From Aplidium turbinatum (Eukaryota > Chordata > Ascidiacea > Aplousobranchia > Polyclinidae), in NCBI GenBank assembly GCA_918807975.1, contig OU964934.1:8308001-8372000 (forward strand): a stretch of DNA of 64,000 nucleotides, in the 5' to 3' direction. The stretch's first letter is position 1. The number at the start of each line of letters is the position of its first letter. Below are positions 10,311 through 34,100 of this stretch, one piece after another. The translations under genes and the position numbers were made by a program. A model generated the notes under the pieces. The model did no database searches. It worked only from the letters and a program-made list of their open reading frames with translations, and was not told the origin of the DNA.

Positions 10311-13006
10311 CCTATTTTTGACATAGAGCAGCAGCTCAATCGAGTTTTCTTGTTTCGAACGGAGGATTGGAATAGGCCTATAGAGCTTTATTTTATTTTC
10401 AAATGACAAAAATGGAGAGCTTTTGGCATGTATTTAAACGAGAAGATTAAGAGCTGGCATGGACTTTACTTGGTTGTCATGTTTGTTGTGTAGAGACTTA
10501 AGCAATAGCATTGTTTATTCTTTGGTAGCAACGAAGAAACAATAAACGACGAAGATAAAGGGAAAAAAATGATTTAACAAGATACTTGCCAAGATAACTT
10601 GTATTGCAAGTATTTTTTATTTAACACATTCATTGAACAAAGCAGGTCTTGATACTTTTTGTGATTTTATTTGACGCTAACATGGTGGAATTCAGAAATC
10701 ACTTAGAGGTTGATTGCCATGCTTACTTTTCGTTTTGTAATGAACTAAATTGTATTCTAGCTAAAGTCCCTGGCTAAAGTCATAAAACAAAAAATGTAAA
10801 ATAGGCAAATTAAAGGCCTACTTCGCTCGAATGTTAGTTAGGCTACTGACGTTTACTCAGCAGGCAAATATTGACTTTAATTGAGTTATCCTCAATTCTT
10901 TATTGAACTGTTAGAAGCCTATGCATTTAATTAATTTTACTTCCTTTTTTTAACGATAGTTGAACCTTCCACGTCTTTTGCTTTCAAAAATGATCAAATA
11001 GGTTTATTGTATTCTTTTTTTATAACAAAAAAAATATTCCATTTAAAATGAAAATTACGTTTTTTGCATTACTTCCATGCAAAAATGCGAAGGTACAATT
11101 ATACATACGCCGCGTGGAGTACAAAAAAAATGTTGGCCCTTTATCCCGGGATAGTGTTGAGATTCTTTTCTAAAATTTGGCCTACGCAATTTAACTCAAA
11201 AACGTAGAGATGTCAGGAAATTTCAGGTCAATGCGGCTTCCATTAAAAAAGTTATCACAATTTTAAAACGAAAAAGTTACAAATGTAGCCTATCTATGTC
11301 GCCAGATGAAGGTTAAAATCAACGTTCGTATATTATGCAATAAAAGGCATCGGTTGCATCACGCTACCAAAAATCATATTTCAATAAGTAGAATGAAAAT
11401 TACCACTTTGTAGCAAATAACAGCAGCATGATTCATTGTTACTAAAATCAAAGCTACTAAACAAATTTGTGTAAAATTTACTTTTGTGACACAAATAAAA
11501 CTAAATTTTGCAATAAATCTAGAATTTTTTTTTAATAAGTCTGTGGCCCGCCTCATAATGTTTCCATGACCCACCAGTGAGCCATGACCACTGGTTGAGA
11601 ACCGTTGGACTAGAAGTTTGGAAACGCTTGCGAAGAGGTTTAATTTCTGCAATTTGTGCACTGTAGGCTGCATTTCTGTAAAATCCTTTTACTAAATTTT
11701 TTTTTAAGCTTAAATCTTTACTTTGAAACTAACAGACTTCATTGGTAACCTGAGGTGAGAAGAGAAAAGAATTTTAGATCACTGAGACAAGTACAATGTA
11801 ATATTTGTAGTCTATAGTAGTTCGAAACGATTTCTCAAAAAATATAACCTAATTCCAAATAAAATCAATACAATGGTGTTTGTGTCTGAAATATTTTGAA
11901 ATTTCGGAATATTTTGTGCTAATCATTCATAAATCTAAATAATTCACTAATTGTTTTGATTCGAATTCAAAACGAACAAAATGGATTTTTTTTTGTGGAA
12001 TTAAAATGAAACAATGACGAATATTTAGAAATACAAGACATCTAACAACTTTAAAATACTTTATATCAGTAGCTCATTTTTAATATTATTGTTGCATTGC
12101 TGACTTGTATGTCACAGACTGTGGTTTAGTCTATAATTAGTGAGTAATTAGAGGCAAACATATGCAAAAATTAGCCCACTGGCCAAATACAAACATTGAG
12201 GAAAACGTTTTAGATTTAGCTTGCCAGGGAGTGGGACGGTTTTCCCGCTGTCGGTAACGTTCTTGGTCATTTATAATTTGGCATGAAAGTCACCCAGTTT
12301 TCAACCGATTCTTGCACGATTTGCACTTTACGTCAAGCTGTAAGATGACAACAAAAATAGTTGATGCTTCTAGCCACGACTGGTTAATTACTGTCACTTC
12401 CGCTTGTCCGTCTCATCAAGAAGTCTTTCATAATTTACACGTTTTGACATACTGTGTGATTTATTCACATATAGAGCCACACATTCATCCCATTTCTTAA
12501 TTTAGGATCTTACAAAAACTTCTTATTAGTTCTACTGGTTATTCTTTCTAAGGGCAAGGCCGTTTATAGGTACATAAAGTTAAAAGTCAATAACCTAAGT
12601 CTAAAGCTCGAGCAGACCTAGGATACAAGACAGGATGAAAATTAATGACAGCCATGTTGCCAAGATAACAAAGAAACGTTTGGGCGCCATACTATGTGTG
12701 ACGTAAAAGCATGCAGTGACGTAGAGTACGCTAGAAAGTTACACCACAACAGCTTTTATTTAGAAAGTGTTGCAGTAAAGTAGACTTCAGCTTGAAATTT
12801 GTCTGAAACACTATGATTTAATTGTTTTCTTTTGTTTTGTTTCTTCAAGTTTTTGTTTCTTCTAGCTTGCTGTGAATAGTTTAGTTTAAAAACAAGGAAA
12901 AAAAACATTTATTCAACAGTAGTCAGCTGTAAATTGACAAAGAATCACTTGATGAGTTGAGAGTACAGTGGAAATCTTTAGCTAACCAAACTGGAAAAAT
13001 AAAACA
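10311..13006. other. Intergenic and upstream region of the intelectin gene
   Basis: No host exon was found. The only recognisable piece is a lone hAT-type end at about 11530-11612. Read inverted, it starts CAACGGTTCTCAACCAGTGG and has no partner end that I could find. No convincing TATA box is visible in the last 200 bases before the start codon at 13007. Confidence 0.45.
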
Positions 13007-22758
<9,752 letters not shown>

Positions 22759-23161
22759 AACACAACAGCCTAGACAAAAACTGAACAATCTAAAAATATC
22801 TTCTGAACAATCATGTCATGGTGACTTCGATGAAGACACTCGGCTTGAATTTTCCTACTCACAACTGGGAAAACGTTTGTAAAAAATCAGTTTTCAAATC
22901 TTTGTTTTACCTAAGTGCAAAGTGTCGTATGTAAGTCGGACGTGAGTAGTAGCCTGGAAAATGCTTTTATTTTCTAGTATCTGCCAACTGTTCATGTAGT
23001 AAAAACGTTACAATTAACTTATGTTACCGTGCTCAAGTTTGCACAAGCAATTTTATCATCTCATCTATTATGTTGTTTATATGTCAATGCTTTGTCATGT
23101 ACAAAGAATTACTTGCCCTTGCTCAGTCTTTTCAGCACAACAGGGTTATTAACAATTTGCT

Positions 23162-23167
23162 ATTAAA
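23162..23167 (+). promoter_or_regulatory. Candidate poly(A) signal of the intelectin gene
   Basis: ATTAAA lies about 400 bases after the stop codon at 22758 and before the hAT MITE at 23314. An AATAAA at 23635-23640, just beyond that MITE, is an alternative. Confidence 0.3.
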
Positions 23168-23313
23168 ATGATGCAAGAATTTAGTTTGTAATGAAACCGA
23201 TCTCCTGAACCTCTTTGGAGTTTTTTGTAAAAACCAACAGTTTTACAAAGCCTTTTTTGAAAACTACTGGCCAAACAGTAAATTAGTCGTTTTTTCGGCT
23301 GAGTGGTTTAGAC

Positions 23314-23616
23314 CAGGGTTTCCCAAACTGTGGTCCGCGACGACTGCACAGGTGGTCCGTGGCGATATGACAAGAAATCAAAAAGTTACACATATACGTT
23401 GTACAGTACTTTATAGGCTACTCTGTCAAAGATAATTGCCACAGTTTTTTACAACTTAAATGATATCGAAAGCTTTTGCTATCCAGTCCAGTATCGTAAA
23501 TATTACTTGTTGCACCTTCGTTGCAGTTGAAAAGTTGTTTACGAAAAAAAGTGGTCCGTGGCCCAAAAAAATTCACAAATAGTGGTCTGTGGCCGAAAGA
23601 AATTTGGAAACTCCTG
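23314..23616. mobile_element. hAT MITE, family 2
   Basis: Starts CAGGGTTTCCCAAACTGTGG and ends in the inverted CAGGAGTTTCCAAATTTC. Flanking 8-bp sequences are gtttagac (23306-23313) and ctttagag (23617-23624), matching at six positions. The ggtggtccgtggc motif is repeated inside. There is no coding capacity. Confidence 0.75.
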
Positions 23617-23993
23617 CTTTAGAGGAACAAACTAAATAAAATCAAACTTGAATAGGCTTTTTTGAGAAAACTGGATCATTTTGTTTATTTAATATTGGTG
23701 CATGTACAATAAATGAATGAAAACTTTACATTTTGCAGCAAACATTGTGATATTTGTGTGTAGCAGCACGTTATCTCACATGCATTGCAAATCAAGTGTC
23801 GTCACTTTCACGCCAACTTAACAAATAAATGTTGTGCATAAACGTGATGCTGAAGTATTGTGAATGATTTTTAACTCAAGTTGGAAGAAACTCCGTTTTC
23901 TTACCAGCATATCAAAATAACTTTATGCTTTCTCGAAAACGATTTTCGTGCTGCTCTAATCCATTTGCTGTTTTTTCCCCCAGTCCCTGAGTT

Positions 23994-24071
23994 GAACAGC
24001 GAAAGCGATTTTTTTACATTAGTTTTACGTCTGTAGAGGTTGATGCAATGTAAAAACGACTTTTTATTTGA
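23994..24071. repeat. Decayed palindromic MITE copy
   Basis: The arm gatttttttacattagtttt and the inverted gatgcaatgtaaaaacgac flank a cgtctgtagagg core. This matches the family with copies at 4.8 kb and 62.1 kb. Confidence 0.5.
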
Positions 24072-25980
24072 TGAGAAATGACAAATGATCTGTTATTTGA
24101 AAGAGCTGAAAATGAGCCAAAATAATACAAACTGCAGATGGTGTCAAAAAAGTTGATGCCTGTAAATACATTAAAAACAACTTCTTGTTGAAATCATGTC
24201 CTCTAAGTTTTTGTATTTTTTACATGCCTGCAACATTTGTAATTTTAACTCTTCTAATGTTTTTTGTTCATGTTTTTGTTTTTATTGTCGTTGGACGCTT
24301 TAAACCAATAAAATGAAACTTGTGATTTACAGCCTTTTATATCGTGTAACCTTACATACTGTTGACTGTTGTAATTACTATGGACAGCCTCAGAAAATCA
24401 AAGTAATTGACACTTCGTAAGCTACAAAAACACTTTTTGGAATTTAAATCCCAGTATTTCGGATACAAAAATTTCCTGAATTTAGTAATTCGATTTTCGG
24501 TTTCCAGCTTTTTAAAAATAAACTATAAAAAAATGTCAATTTTAAAATCTGTCATTTACTAAAAAAAATTCTGAAAAAAAATCTTATTATAGATTGTGTA
24601 AGTACGGTACTGTAATAATTGGCTTGAAAATATCCAAAGCAGTAGGCTAAGTAAACAGTGTGCTTTGCATTGTAATATAACAAGCGCGATAGGTAAACTT
24701 ATTGAAGGTCTTCATTATAGCCTACAATAGCGAAGCTTTTGTGCATTGCTAAATTTCAGACTCACTAAGAAACATTTAAGCTATATAATAATTTGGTTTT
24801 GTGTATATCATATTTTCCCCATCAGAGTTGGATTTTTCCCTTTCTTTTGGGTTTGCAAACGATTTGAAAATGCATTCCCTGGTATATATGCCAAACTCAA
24901 AACCTTTTTTTCAAACTGAATTGCAGTTGTTTTTGGACGAGCTCATTGCTTCCGGAAATTAACTTGGCACAAATTTCCTGCAAAGCCTTTGTTTTTGACC
25001 AAAAGGTGTTTATACTGAATTTATCCGCTGCACTGCTTTTTTGTCAAGACGTTTTTGCTCAAGCAAATTAATTTATACAGTTAGATAAAGAAAAATTAGC
25101 AACAGCTGTTTCCATAAAGACTATGCAAAATCTACTTGCTTTGCATTTTCAGTCACGTTTTTCACATAAACTCATTCAAGAAAAATATGCAAGAGGTCTT
25201 AAGTCAACTGGGGAAATTTTCGGATACATTTTTGGTTCAAATGAAAAGATTTATTTAAAAAAAGACAATTAAATGCACTTTGTAAAGTATGGTCTACAGA
25301 GGAAGCTATGAACAAAACTATGGCGAAAGTCAAATCCTTTTCCCAATAATACATTAAATTTACATCCAGATCGGTGAAACAGAAATTGCACGAACAATCG
25401 AAGGTGTTTTGAAAGTCCTAACGCTAAGTGCATTTACCATATTTCTGGCCACGATGCACATTTTTCGTTTCGTGGCTTGGCTTTGTTACTGCAAATTTTT
25501 TCGTACAAATCAATTTAATCAATTTGCAGCAGTATTTTGAATTTACGAAAAATTTCATGATGTAAAAAACTTCACTCTGCCTTCCACTCAGTCTGAAGTA
25601 AAGTTTGCTTCTTGCTTTTCAGCTTTTGTGGAAGTTGAGCTGTTAGCACAATTTTGGGTGTTTTGATTTCTATCTAAGGGAATGCTTATTTGGATGGAAG
25701 AAGATAGTCTGGAGTAGAAAAGAAGATTTAGCCTAAGTAACAGTCTATCAAGGAACAAGGCAGTTTTTTTGAAACAAAACTCAATGGTTTGAACGCCTGC
25801 ACGAATAGCAAGGTTATTTAATATGGTGGGATTCGGGTATCCTGTCACAGTTCCCAAAGTAAGCCACTGTGGATGCCACTGTCGATGTTGTGAGAATGAG
25901 CATGCGACATTAAACATATGCACAGAGCAGTCTGCCTTGCTGCTGATTGTTGGGCATCAGCCCTTCTTTTCTTTCTGCAA
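24072..25980. other. Intergenic, no gene seen
   Basis: AT-rich sequence with no exon, RNA gene or repeat end that I can support. Short open frames here have no recognisable domain. Confidence 0.5.
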
Positions 25981-25982
25981 TT

Positions 25983-26505
25983 TCGGGAAACACTAAAAGG
26001 TGGAAATGCGGAAACGCGGAAATAAGCCGGGCGTGAAATGGCGTATTGTCCGCAGAAGTAGCGATTTAATGCCGATGTGGAAAATGCGGAAATACGATCT
26101 TGGCGTCCATATTGTTTAACATAGCAATAACTCAATGATATTTCAACATAAGAAAATGTTCGGTATTGAGTTGTGGCTAAAAATCGCATTTCTGCCTTTA
26201 TCCTATTTCAATAAATTCCAGTAAATTTTGAAATTTACTCCAATAACTGCGGAATTAAAACAGTCAAAGTATTTAATGACCTCACAATTGCTTCTAAACA
26301 ATATCTTTCAATAATATTTCAACATAAGATAATGTTCGGTATTGAGTTGTTGGTGAAAATTGCATTTCCGCCTTTTTCCTGTTTAGGAATCCAAGATCGT
26401 ATTTCCGCGTTTTCTACATCGGTGTTAAAACGTTACTTCTGCGGACAATACGCCATTTCACGCCGGCTGATTTCCGCGTTTCCGCCTTTTAGTGTTGCCC
26501 TGCAA
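25983..26505. mobile_element. Fold-back element with about 115-bp inverted repeats
   Basis: The left arm (about 25990-26105) contains acactaaaaggtggaaatgc and gtccgcagaagtagcg. The right arm (about 26388-26505) is its inverse, with cttctgcggacaatacgcca. Between the arms are two direct repeats of a 65-bp segment, with ttcaacataag and atgttcggtattgagttgt at 26140-26205 and 26315-26383. No transposase coding is seen and the target duplication is unclear. Confidence 0.7.
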
Positions 26506-29500
26506 TCTCTTTAGTTCAACAACGAAAAGTAGCAAGCGGTTTGGCTTGTGTTTTTCTACCAAGAGATATGTTTTGTTCAACTATGAAACAATTTTATGGT
26601 TTTCTGGTGCAAGCTAACTAGTGTGAAAATAGTTATCAAATTTTTAGTGTGTGAAAATAGTGTGAGTGCGAAACTAGTGTGAAAATAGCTTGCAAATTTT
26701 TAATTTCTTGTTTTATTTATTTTGTCTCAAAAAATTTGCTTAGGCTAAAAACATTTTAGCAAAGTAGTGGGACGCATTCAGTTACGTCTTGAAAGCTGGT
26801 GATAGCATGTAGGCTACATTGCACTGGTTAGGCTATAGGCCACTTGCTCTAGTTGCTTACAGTTCCACAATAGGTAAACTGAAACATATACGCTGGTAGG
26901 CTATATAGCTTAACGCAATTTGATCAAATACAGTAGTTTGAGCATGCTATTGTTAGAGCAAAATGCCACACGGACGTATTGCAAACTCTATGCCGTTTAT
27001 ACATTATTGATGAGTAGGTTCTGTTTGATCATCTGTTTGTTGGTGACAAGAGCAATACTGCAGTGATCAATTTCAGTGGCTAGATGAAAACTAGTAAAAC
27101 TAACTTGGAGTTCAAACAAATGAAAACATAAGCAGTAGTGTAGCCAGAAAGCTGCGATGGTGCGTACTGTCATTTATGAGAAGGTCTTCACTGCACTGTA
27201 TGCTGCAGCTGGTGCGTCCCCAGGCGGAAAAGATACTACGGTACATGCTTCTTCATAAGATTTGTTTAAAAATCTGGCAGGTTAGGTTTAAAAACAAACA
27301 GTTTGCTGTTTTTTTCAAAGTAGCTCCAGTACAATACTTTTTTTCATCCATTTAGTTGTCTTTATTTTTTCAATTTTTGAGTTGCCTGACATTTTTAATG
27401 TAAGGAGTTTTAATTTGTAAGCTAGATAAATTCCACGAGGTTTCAGAAACGTACAAAAAGAGCAACAGTTTATAGAGACCAATCAATGTTCTGCTGCAAA
27501 GAAGTCAAAAGCATCTATTCAAGCAGACCTTATAATAGTTGACAAAGCATGTCGTACCACATATGACACCCTTGCTACAAGAGGGTTTATCAGAGCAGCT
27601 GCATTGACGATACGTATGGGAGAAAGGTGAAGCTCTGCGGTGTTGTGAAAATGTTTGTTCCTCGTTGCTTATCAAGTCGTAAATTTGTTTCACTTCAAAC
27701 AGACCTACGTTTTTATTAGGAAATTGCATGTGGGTATCGAAATCCATATGACAAAAGTTAATCTTGGTTAAGGAGAACACAACATGGTGTTATGTTTTAC
27801 AAGCAGTATTTAAACATCATAGCTGAAGGACTCCTAATCCTTTTCAAACCAAGCCTTGTACAAAATCGGTAATTTTATCCACTTGTTTGTCGTGATTGCA
27901 CACAAGCTGTATACAGGAAATCAGTGTAACTCGCAACCCTCACGTCTATACTACAGTACTGCTGCAGTTAATTTTCATCGAAACATCTGGCACTCTGGCC
28001 TCATTCTCTTTCTGACGAAACTTCCAGATCGTGTAAACAAAAACCATCCAAATTCAAAACTGGTACCTTAGTCATTCAAATGACACTGTAACAAAAGCAA
28101 TAAATTGCTTAAACTACGGTTCTATCATACTGCAATAATGCATTGCACACATATAGCTCCCTGCCCGCAAAACTTTTCTTTTTTACATCGTTCCAGCGTC
28201 GCCAGACAGAATGTTTCTTTTGTAGATTAGCTTCCACTTTGTATATCAATTAGCTTTTCGATCAAACAATAAACCTGGTGCTATCATCATACATCATTTG
28301 CAAGATTCCATGCTTGGGCCTAATAATTCTCCGCTAAATTCGACATATGAAAAGCGTTTATTTAGAACCTGAAAACGTGCGATTTTAGGCGTGTCTACAA
28401 AACTAAAATATCACTGGAAATTAAATGAGACTGTTTATCAGATATATCCGATTTAAAAAACATGGTGAGCTTTTCTGCAATATATAAAAAAAATGCCATT
28501 GGTTAGTATGATGAATATTTAGCTTTGTGTAGAAGGAGTCGTTGAAACTGAAATACGTTTTATATTCGGATTGGAGTTACCAAAATGTGATAAAATGAAA
28601 CTATGAGAAGTAGCTTCAGTAGGCTAATGTGAATGTTTCAGTGTAGTGAGCTTCTATAACCCACCCACCTCAATAGTGTGGTGCAGCCATTGTTTTATTG
28701 GCATACAGAAGCAAACAGCAAGATGTTTAAAGCTGAAAAAGAGTTGAAAGTAAAATGTGATGAATTGCACATGACTATTCTAAATAAAAAGCAAGAGCCT
28801 AAAAAGCTGAAACTGAACTTGTGATGTTCAGCAAATGTTTTGATAACGGCATTTTTCATCTTTATTTCCCCTTTAAAACAATGCACAGAGCAGGAAATCT
28901 CCAGATGGTTCATTATAACATATTGTCAACATCTCGAATAATCAGAAGAAAGCATGCGCCTGCTCTACTTACAACAGCCGGATATGATGTGCAGTTAAAT
29001 CTGTAAGGAAGCCTGTCAAACGAACTCTGCAGCTAGCAAGCTGCTTACTTTAGAATGATTGTTGCTGAGAGGTTGAGTTGCTCCCTAGCAATGTGAATAT
29101 GAAGTGAAATTAACTGTAAGAAAATTTTTTGACGTGTTTATTGTGTTGCATTTACTGCATGCAACTGAAAGCGATTAGAAAGCTTGCATATAGAATTATG
29201 GTCCATGAAAACTAGCAGCAGCAGAGCTCGAATTTAAATGTTTGTGCGTTTTAATCAGGGCTTTTTCGCAACTACTAATATTTGTCTCAAACATGCATTA
29301 ACTCAAGTTATTTGTTGATTTGTTGATTTTGTTGATTTGGTTTAAAATATTGCTCGATCACTGAAAATGGTTAACCAGAGTTACATCAAGGTTTAAAAAC
29401 CTAATTACTTCAATGCAAATAGCCAGTTAAGTCTAACAGGAAAAGAAGTTACTTGTTGACGCTGAAAGATTATTTTATCAATCAAAATTTTCACTAAATG

Positions 29501-29536
29501 AGATGTCTGATTGACAGGTTGTTTTCGAGGGTGTGA
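26506..29536. other. Intergenic, no gene seen
   Basis: Contains a small cluster of agtgtgaaaatag words at about 26620-26700 and a half copy of the palindromic MITE near 28170-28205 (cccgcaaaacttttcttttt). No host gene, RNA gene or further transposon end is supported. Confidence 0.45.
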
Positions 29537-29544
29537 CTGATGAG

Positions 29545-30428
29545 CAATGTTGTACGCGTCAATGAAATAAATTGACGGAGTCAGCGTCAGCGCGAATTGT
29601 GTAAAAACTTTACAGCGTAAAACAGCCTACTGCGTCAGCTCTTAAAGAAATTGACGGCGTCAGCGTCAGCGCTAATTTCTAGCGCTATTTTAGCCAGGGT
29701 CTCACAAAGCGGAAGTATGTCAATCAAGTGTAGGCTAACAATAGCTATAAAGAGCAGGTTTTATGTTTTGAGACTGTATTGTAATTAGCTGCTTAAGCTT
29801 ATTAGTTACTTCTTTGTAGAAACAAAAGCATTTCAAAACGTTTGTCTGACAACCTGCTGCGTTTGGGACGCATAATGTCCTTTCCAAGCGAAATGCGTTC
29901 CACAACAGCGTTGAATGGTATTGGTGTGTTGCATTTCAAAAACAAGCCTTGAAAACGTTAGGCTACTGTGATGGCTTAGCATATAGCCTACGGTAAATCT
30001 TATTTGAACGAGGTTCACTGCACCAACATCGCTCTTTTCAAGGGGATAGAGCTCTTGAAATAAAGTTTCTTCAACCGCCGCAATGACATTCATTGATTTT
30101 TTGCTTTCTCTCTCTGATCCCTCGTTCTCGATACTGCTCACGATATGAGTGATCACCATTTGGCGAACTTCTTCCGCTTGTATTACAGGGAGCCATTCCA
30201 ACCAACGCGAAAGCCGGTAATTCGGATGAGTCGCGCTGGCCAGAATACATTGTGAAACTCTCATTGTAAAACGAAATTTTCCATGAAAACAAAAAATGAC
30301 ACATAGCGCTTGACGCTTAAAATCGGCAAAATAGTTGACGGCGCTATCACTTCCGTCAACTAAAAAATAAACTGACGGCGCTAGCCTCAGCGTCAACAAA
30401 AAGTTGACGCCGTCAACGTACAACACTG
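29545..30428 (-). mobile_element. hAT transposon, internally deleted
   Basis: Left end CAATGTTGTACGCGTCAA; inverted right end CAGTGTTGTACGTTGACG. The 8-bp target duplication ctgatgag is perfect (29537-29544 and 30429-30436). Both ends are rich in gacggcgtcagcgtcagcgc-like subterminal words. The minus strand holds an open segment within 29833-30304 whose ILASATHPNYRLSRWL and EEVRQMVITHI residues look like the region upstream of a hAT dimerisation domain; that assignment is tentative. Confidence 0.88.
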
Positions 30429-30554
30429 CTGATGAGGGACAGGCCGCTACCTTCTCTAGCAAATTAAATATCAAACCTAGACCAATTTTGTGCATATTTT
30501 TTATTCAAAATTCTACATTTCGACAATGAAGCTAATGGTCTATTATAATTACGT

Positions 30555-30985
30555 CTCTCTTTTTGGCAGTACGAATTGTCGTCATCGTCGTGTGAGCCTC
30601 TGGGGTCGAGGGACTATCTTTTTATCACACCAGATTCACAGTGCTCCCGGGCTAAGCTGGAAAGCTACTGGAGGACAACCAGTATTTTGTTGCATTATTC
30701 CAGACATGCAGACTTTCCACTCTATTAGGTGGCTTGAAGATGATGCAATCGTTGATCCTGTGGTCTGCAATTAGTTCCTCAGCACCACATTCACAAGTAG
30801 AGAAAGAAGTCATTCTCCATTGGTGCATAGTTGAGCGGAATAGCCCGTCGCCCGTCAGGAGGCGGTTGAGGGGTAATCCCCTATCTTTTGTACTGTCAGA
30901 CCGGTGGTAAGGGTGTCGTCATCGAGGATGAACGAATAGAGTCTGGTGGTGTTTGACTTGGCGCTACCGATTATATTAGCTAAAA
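30555..30985 (-). mobile_element. 5'-truncated LINE, 3' end
   Basis: Read on the minus strand, it encodes the C-terminus of a jockey/CR1-type reverse transcriptase ORF: LFRSTMHQWRMTSFSTCECG followed by an A-x-H-like knuckle and a CIIFKPPNRVESLH segment. It ends after a stop in a short tail of cgacgatgacgac. It shares its sequence with 34003-34345. It lies about 135 bases upstream of the LRR gene's start codon. Confidence 0.7.
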
Positions 30986-31121
30986 AAAAATTTGTTCAAC
31001 CATTTATTTAGATGAATAATAAATTTCAGTTACCAATTTATTTTATTACAGAACTGATTCTATTTTACAAACAGCGTATTTATTCTAAGATATACTTATA
31101 TGTCAGCATAGAAAATTTGTC

Positions 31122-34100
31122 ATGAAAACACTTGTGAAACTAAAGATGCATTTTTCTTCAATGCTGCTTGTCCTTTTAAAATTTACTCATAGTTCGAATT
31201 CAGAAGGAATAACGTCATCTTTAAACATTGGATGCACAATTACGACTTCTGATTCCACAATACCAGCTTCGCATGAAATGTAAGTGAACTGTGGACTGGT
31301 CTGATATCAGGAAGTATTGCAGCAGTAGCGTAGGCTATCATATGCAAAAGACCTTTCACAAAGGGCTAGAGTAGGCAACGTTATAATTTGCCATAACATT
31401 ATTTGCCTTCAAATTGGTTGTAGTTACTACAGAGCTGAACTATCTTGTGGCATTGCAGTTTTTATGCTGCAATGTTAGCTGCTCGTAAAGGAGAAAGTGC
31501 CACCAAAAAACCTGTTACCTAATTCCGTCACGTCACTATTATTTTGTGGGCTCTCTATCTCAAAAGTTTTTTTTAACTATGTAAGCAATTTTTTGGTTTA
31601 ATTTGTAAACTAAATACCTACGAGCAAGCAAGAATTGCTTATTTTGTACTGTTGTAATTTTGAAGTATACTGTAAGTAAAGGTAAAGGTTATTCAAATGT
31701 AAAATTGTGCAATATGCTACCAATGAAAATGTTTTTATTGAATTGTTTTTAGTTTATGTTCTATTTGAGTTGTCAATAAAAGCAAAAAGTTCGAAAAACA
31801 AACTACGACTATGTCTTAAAAAAAGAAATCACAGAAATGAAGATTTTTATGAGTTAGTAAAGTGAATAAAAATTACATAACAGAGTAGGGGAAATGTGGA
31901 ACCTATGGAACGGTTTTTGTTAATTGGCCACAATGTCCACAAATTAAATTAAAATTTTCTAATTTTTTTTTACATTATTTTGGGACTAACCTACCTCCAC
32001 AATTAATTAATTTTTTTTCTTTTGATAATTTATGACAAGAAACTTTTAAAAAGATATCATTGTTTTAAAGGTCCCATCCATGTGTCACCAATGAAACACT
32101 TAATGGGACCTTTGGAACAGTATTTAAACACTCCTGAAAACATGCTATCTGGAAATTTTAAATTTTTGTATCATTCGCAAAACATGTTTAGCAAACAAAA
32201 CAAGAGTTGCCAAGTCTTATTTTTGAGTATTTTAGATAAAAATAAAAAAAATAAAAAATTTACAAGTAAAACAAATCTAAAAAATAAATAAACAAAGGCA
32301 CAATGCAGACTTGGGCTCATTGTGTTTAAAACATCAGTTACAGTTTTCTGCAATTATTATTCAGAAAATAGACCGATTTTGATTTATTTGTCTTAAAAGT
32401 AGGCAAAACCTAAAAGACAAAGGTTCGATAAAACGCTTGGAAATAGTCCATTTCATTGGTCCCACATAGTCAAAAAATGTAAAAACGACATTGTAACTTA
32501 TGTATGCTCAGCTTGGATAGGCTAAACGTATATTCACCTTTTAGTTTAATACTTTTACTTGTCAATGTGTCACAACTTATGGGTATACAGTAGGTTTAGT
32601 CGGACTAAAGAAAATTCCTTACATAAAGAGAGCAAAAGAACTTGTTTTTACCTATGAAATCACGCAAATGTTATTCACAGCCAAAAAAAAGAAATCTCCA
32701 CTATTCTGGTTTTGATTTGAAATAGTTATAGAATTGATGTTTCTCATTCGGAAAAAGTCTTTACATTTTACAGGGAACTAAATAACCCGATGTTTCATTG
32801 GTCCCCCTGTATCCATAGGTGCCACATCTTTCCTATTTATGCTTATTTCGCTCGCAAAACATTTTGAAAGTAATTTTAGTTATAGTTTTGTTTTGTTTTT
32901 CTACAACTGCATAATTATGTACGTATGTACAGTTGTAGTTTTTGTTTTGTCTAATTTTTTTTTTCATTTCAGGGAGTGGTATGAAATGCCTCTACCTCAT
33001 TTAATTTGTACTGGAGCAAATCAAACCCAACTTGTTGTTGAAAGTCTAAATGTTCAAACAGTCAAAAGCATCACTTTATCAGAGACTGACTTAGTGGAGC
33101 TACATATCGATGATTTGAAGGTCTTTATAAGTCTCGAAAAATTGAAGATTAGTTCTAACCGTTTGCAAAGAGTTATTCCGTCAAAAGAAAATCTGCTTCT
33201 TCCAAATGTTACCTACGTATCTTTTACGTGAGTTTTGATGTGTGGGTTTACGTTCACCACCCGATTTTACAGTGCATAGCTCGTTAATTAACGGAAATAG
33301 GCCAAAGACCGATTTTACTACCGATTTTAAGAAAATGACTTGAGAATGTTTTTATGTTTTGATAGAACCTGAACGCCTGTCTTTTTTTTGTGTTATTTGA
33401 GTTTGTACCAAAGGATTTGCACCTTGTTAGGCACCTGGTTTTCATTTTCCATAAATTCTCTGTACCCCATCTACTTGCAACGAAAGAACGAAGCAATAGA
33501 GGGGCATGCAACTCAGTATTTTATTTGTGTATAGCCTATCCTAAATTACTCAGAAAGTGGTTGATTCCAGCTTGCGGAATCATCACAGGTTACACACGTT
33601 CTTTTGTGACAAATAAAGAAAATACCCGGACAGCAATTGTCTGATGACCAATTTAAGTGTAGGCAGTGGTGGGATTTGGCCGGTAGGCTACGCACCGGTT
33701 CCGCCGAACCGCTTTCTATAAATAATATATTTTTCGAAACCTGTTCATGGATAACTTTTTCGAGAGTGCCTAATATACCGGTTGGTAACTATAAGTTGCT
33801 AATTAGATTGAATTCTACCACTGAGTGTAGATTATATGCTTACCGGGATTGCAAAGCCAGATTAAAGACATTGACCAACTCCGAGTCCACAACCATCATG
33901 CTTAGCCTATGCTTCCACAAATGTACTTTAGCATTTGTTTACGGTCCAATGCCAATCAGCTAAAGTGATGAGGAGCCAAAAATATTTAAATTCATTTAGA
34001 ATAACATCGTCGTCGTGTGAGCCTCTGGGGCCGAGAGTTTATCTTTTTACCACACCAGATTTACGATGTTCCAGGAATATACTGAAAGGCTACTAAAGAG

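Noticed and set aside
29833-30495. A 220-codon open frame on the minus strand as a possible host gene
   Set aside because: It lies largely inside a hAT element with perfect target duplications, crosses the element's right end, and its recognisable residues look like transposase.
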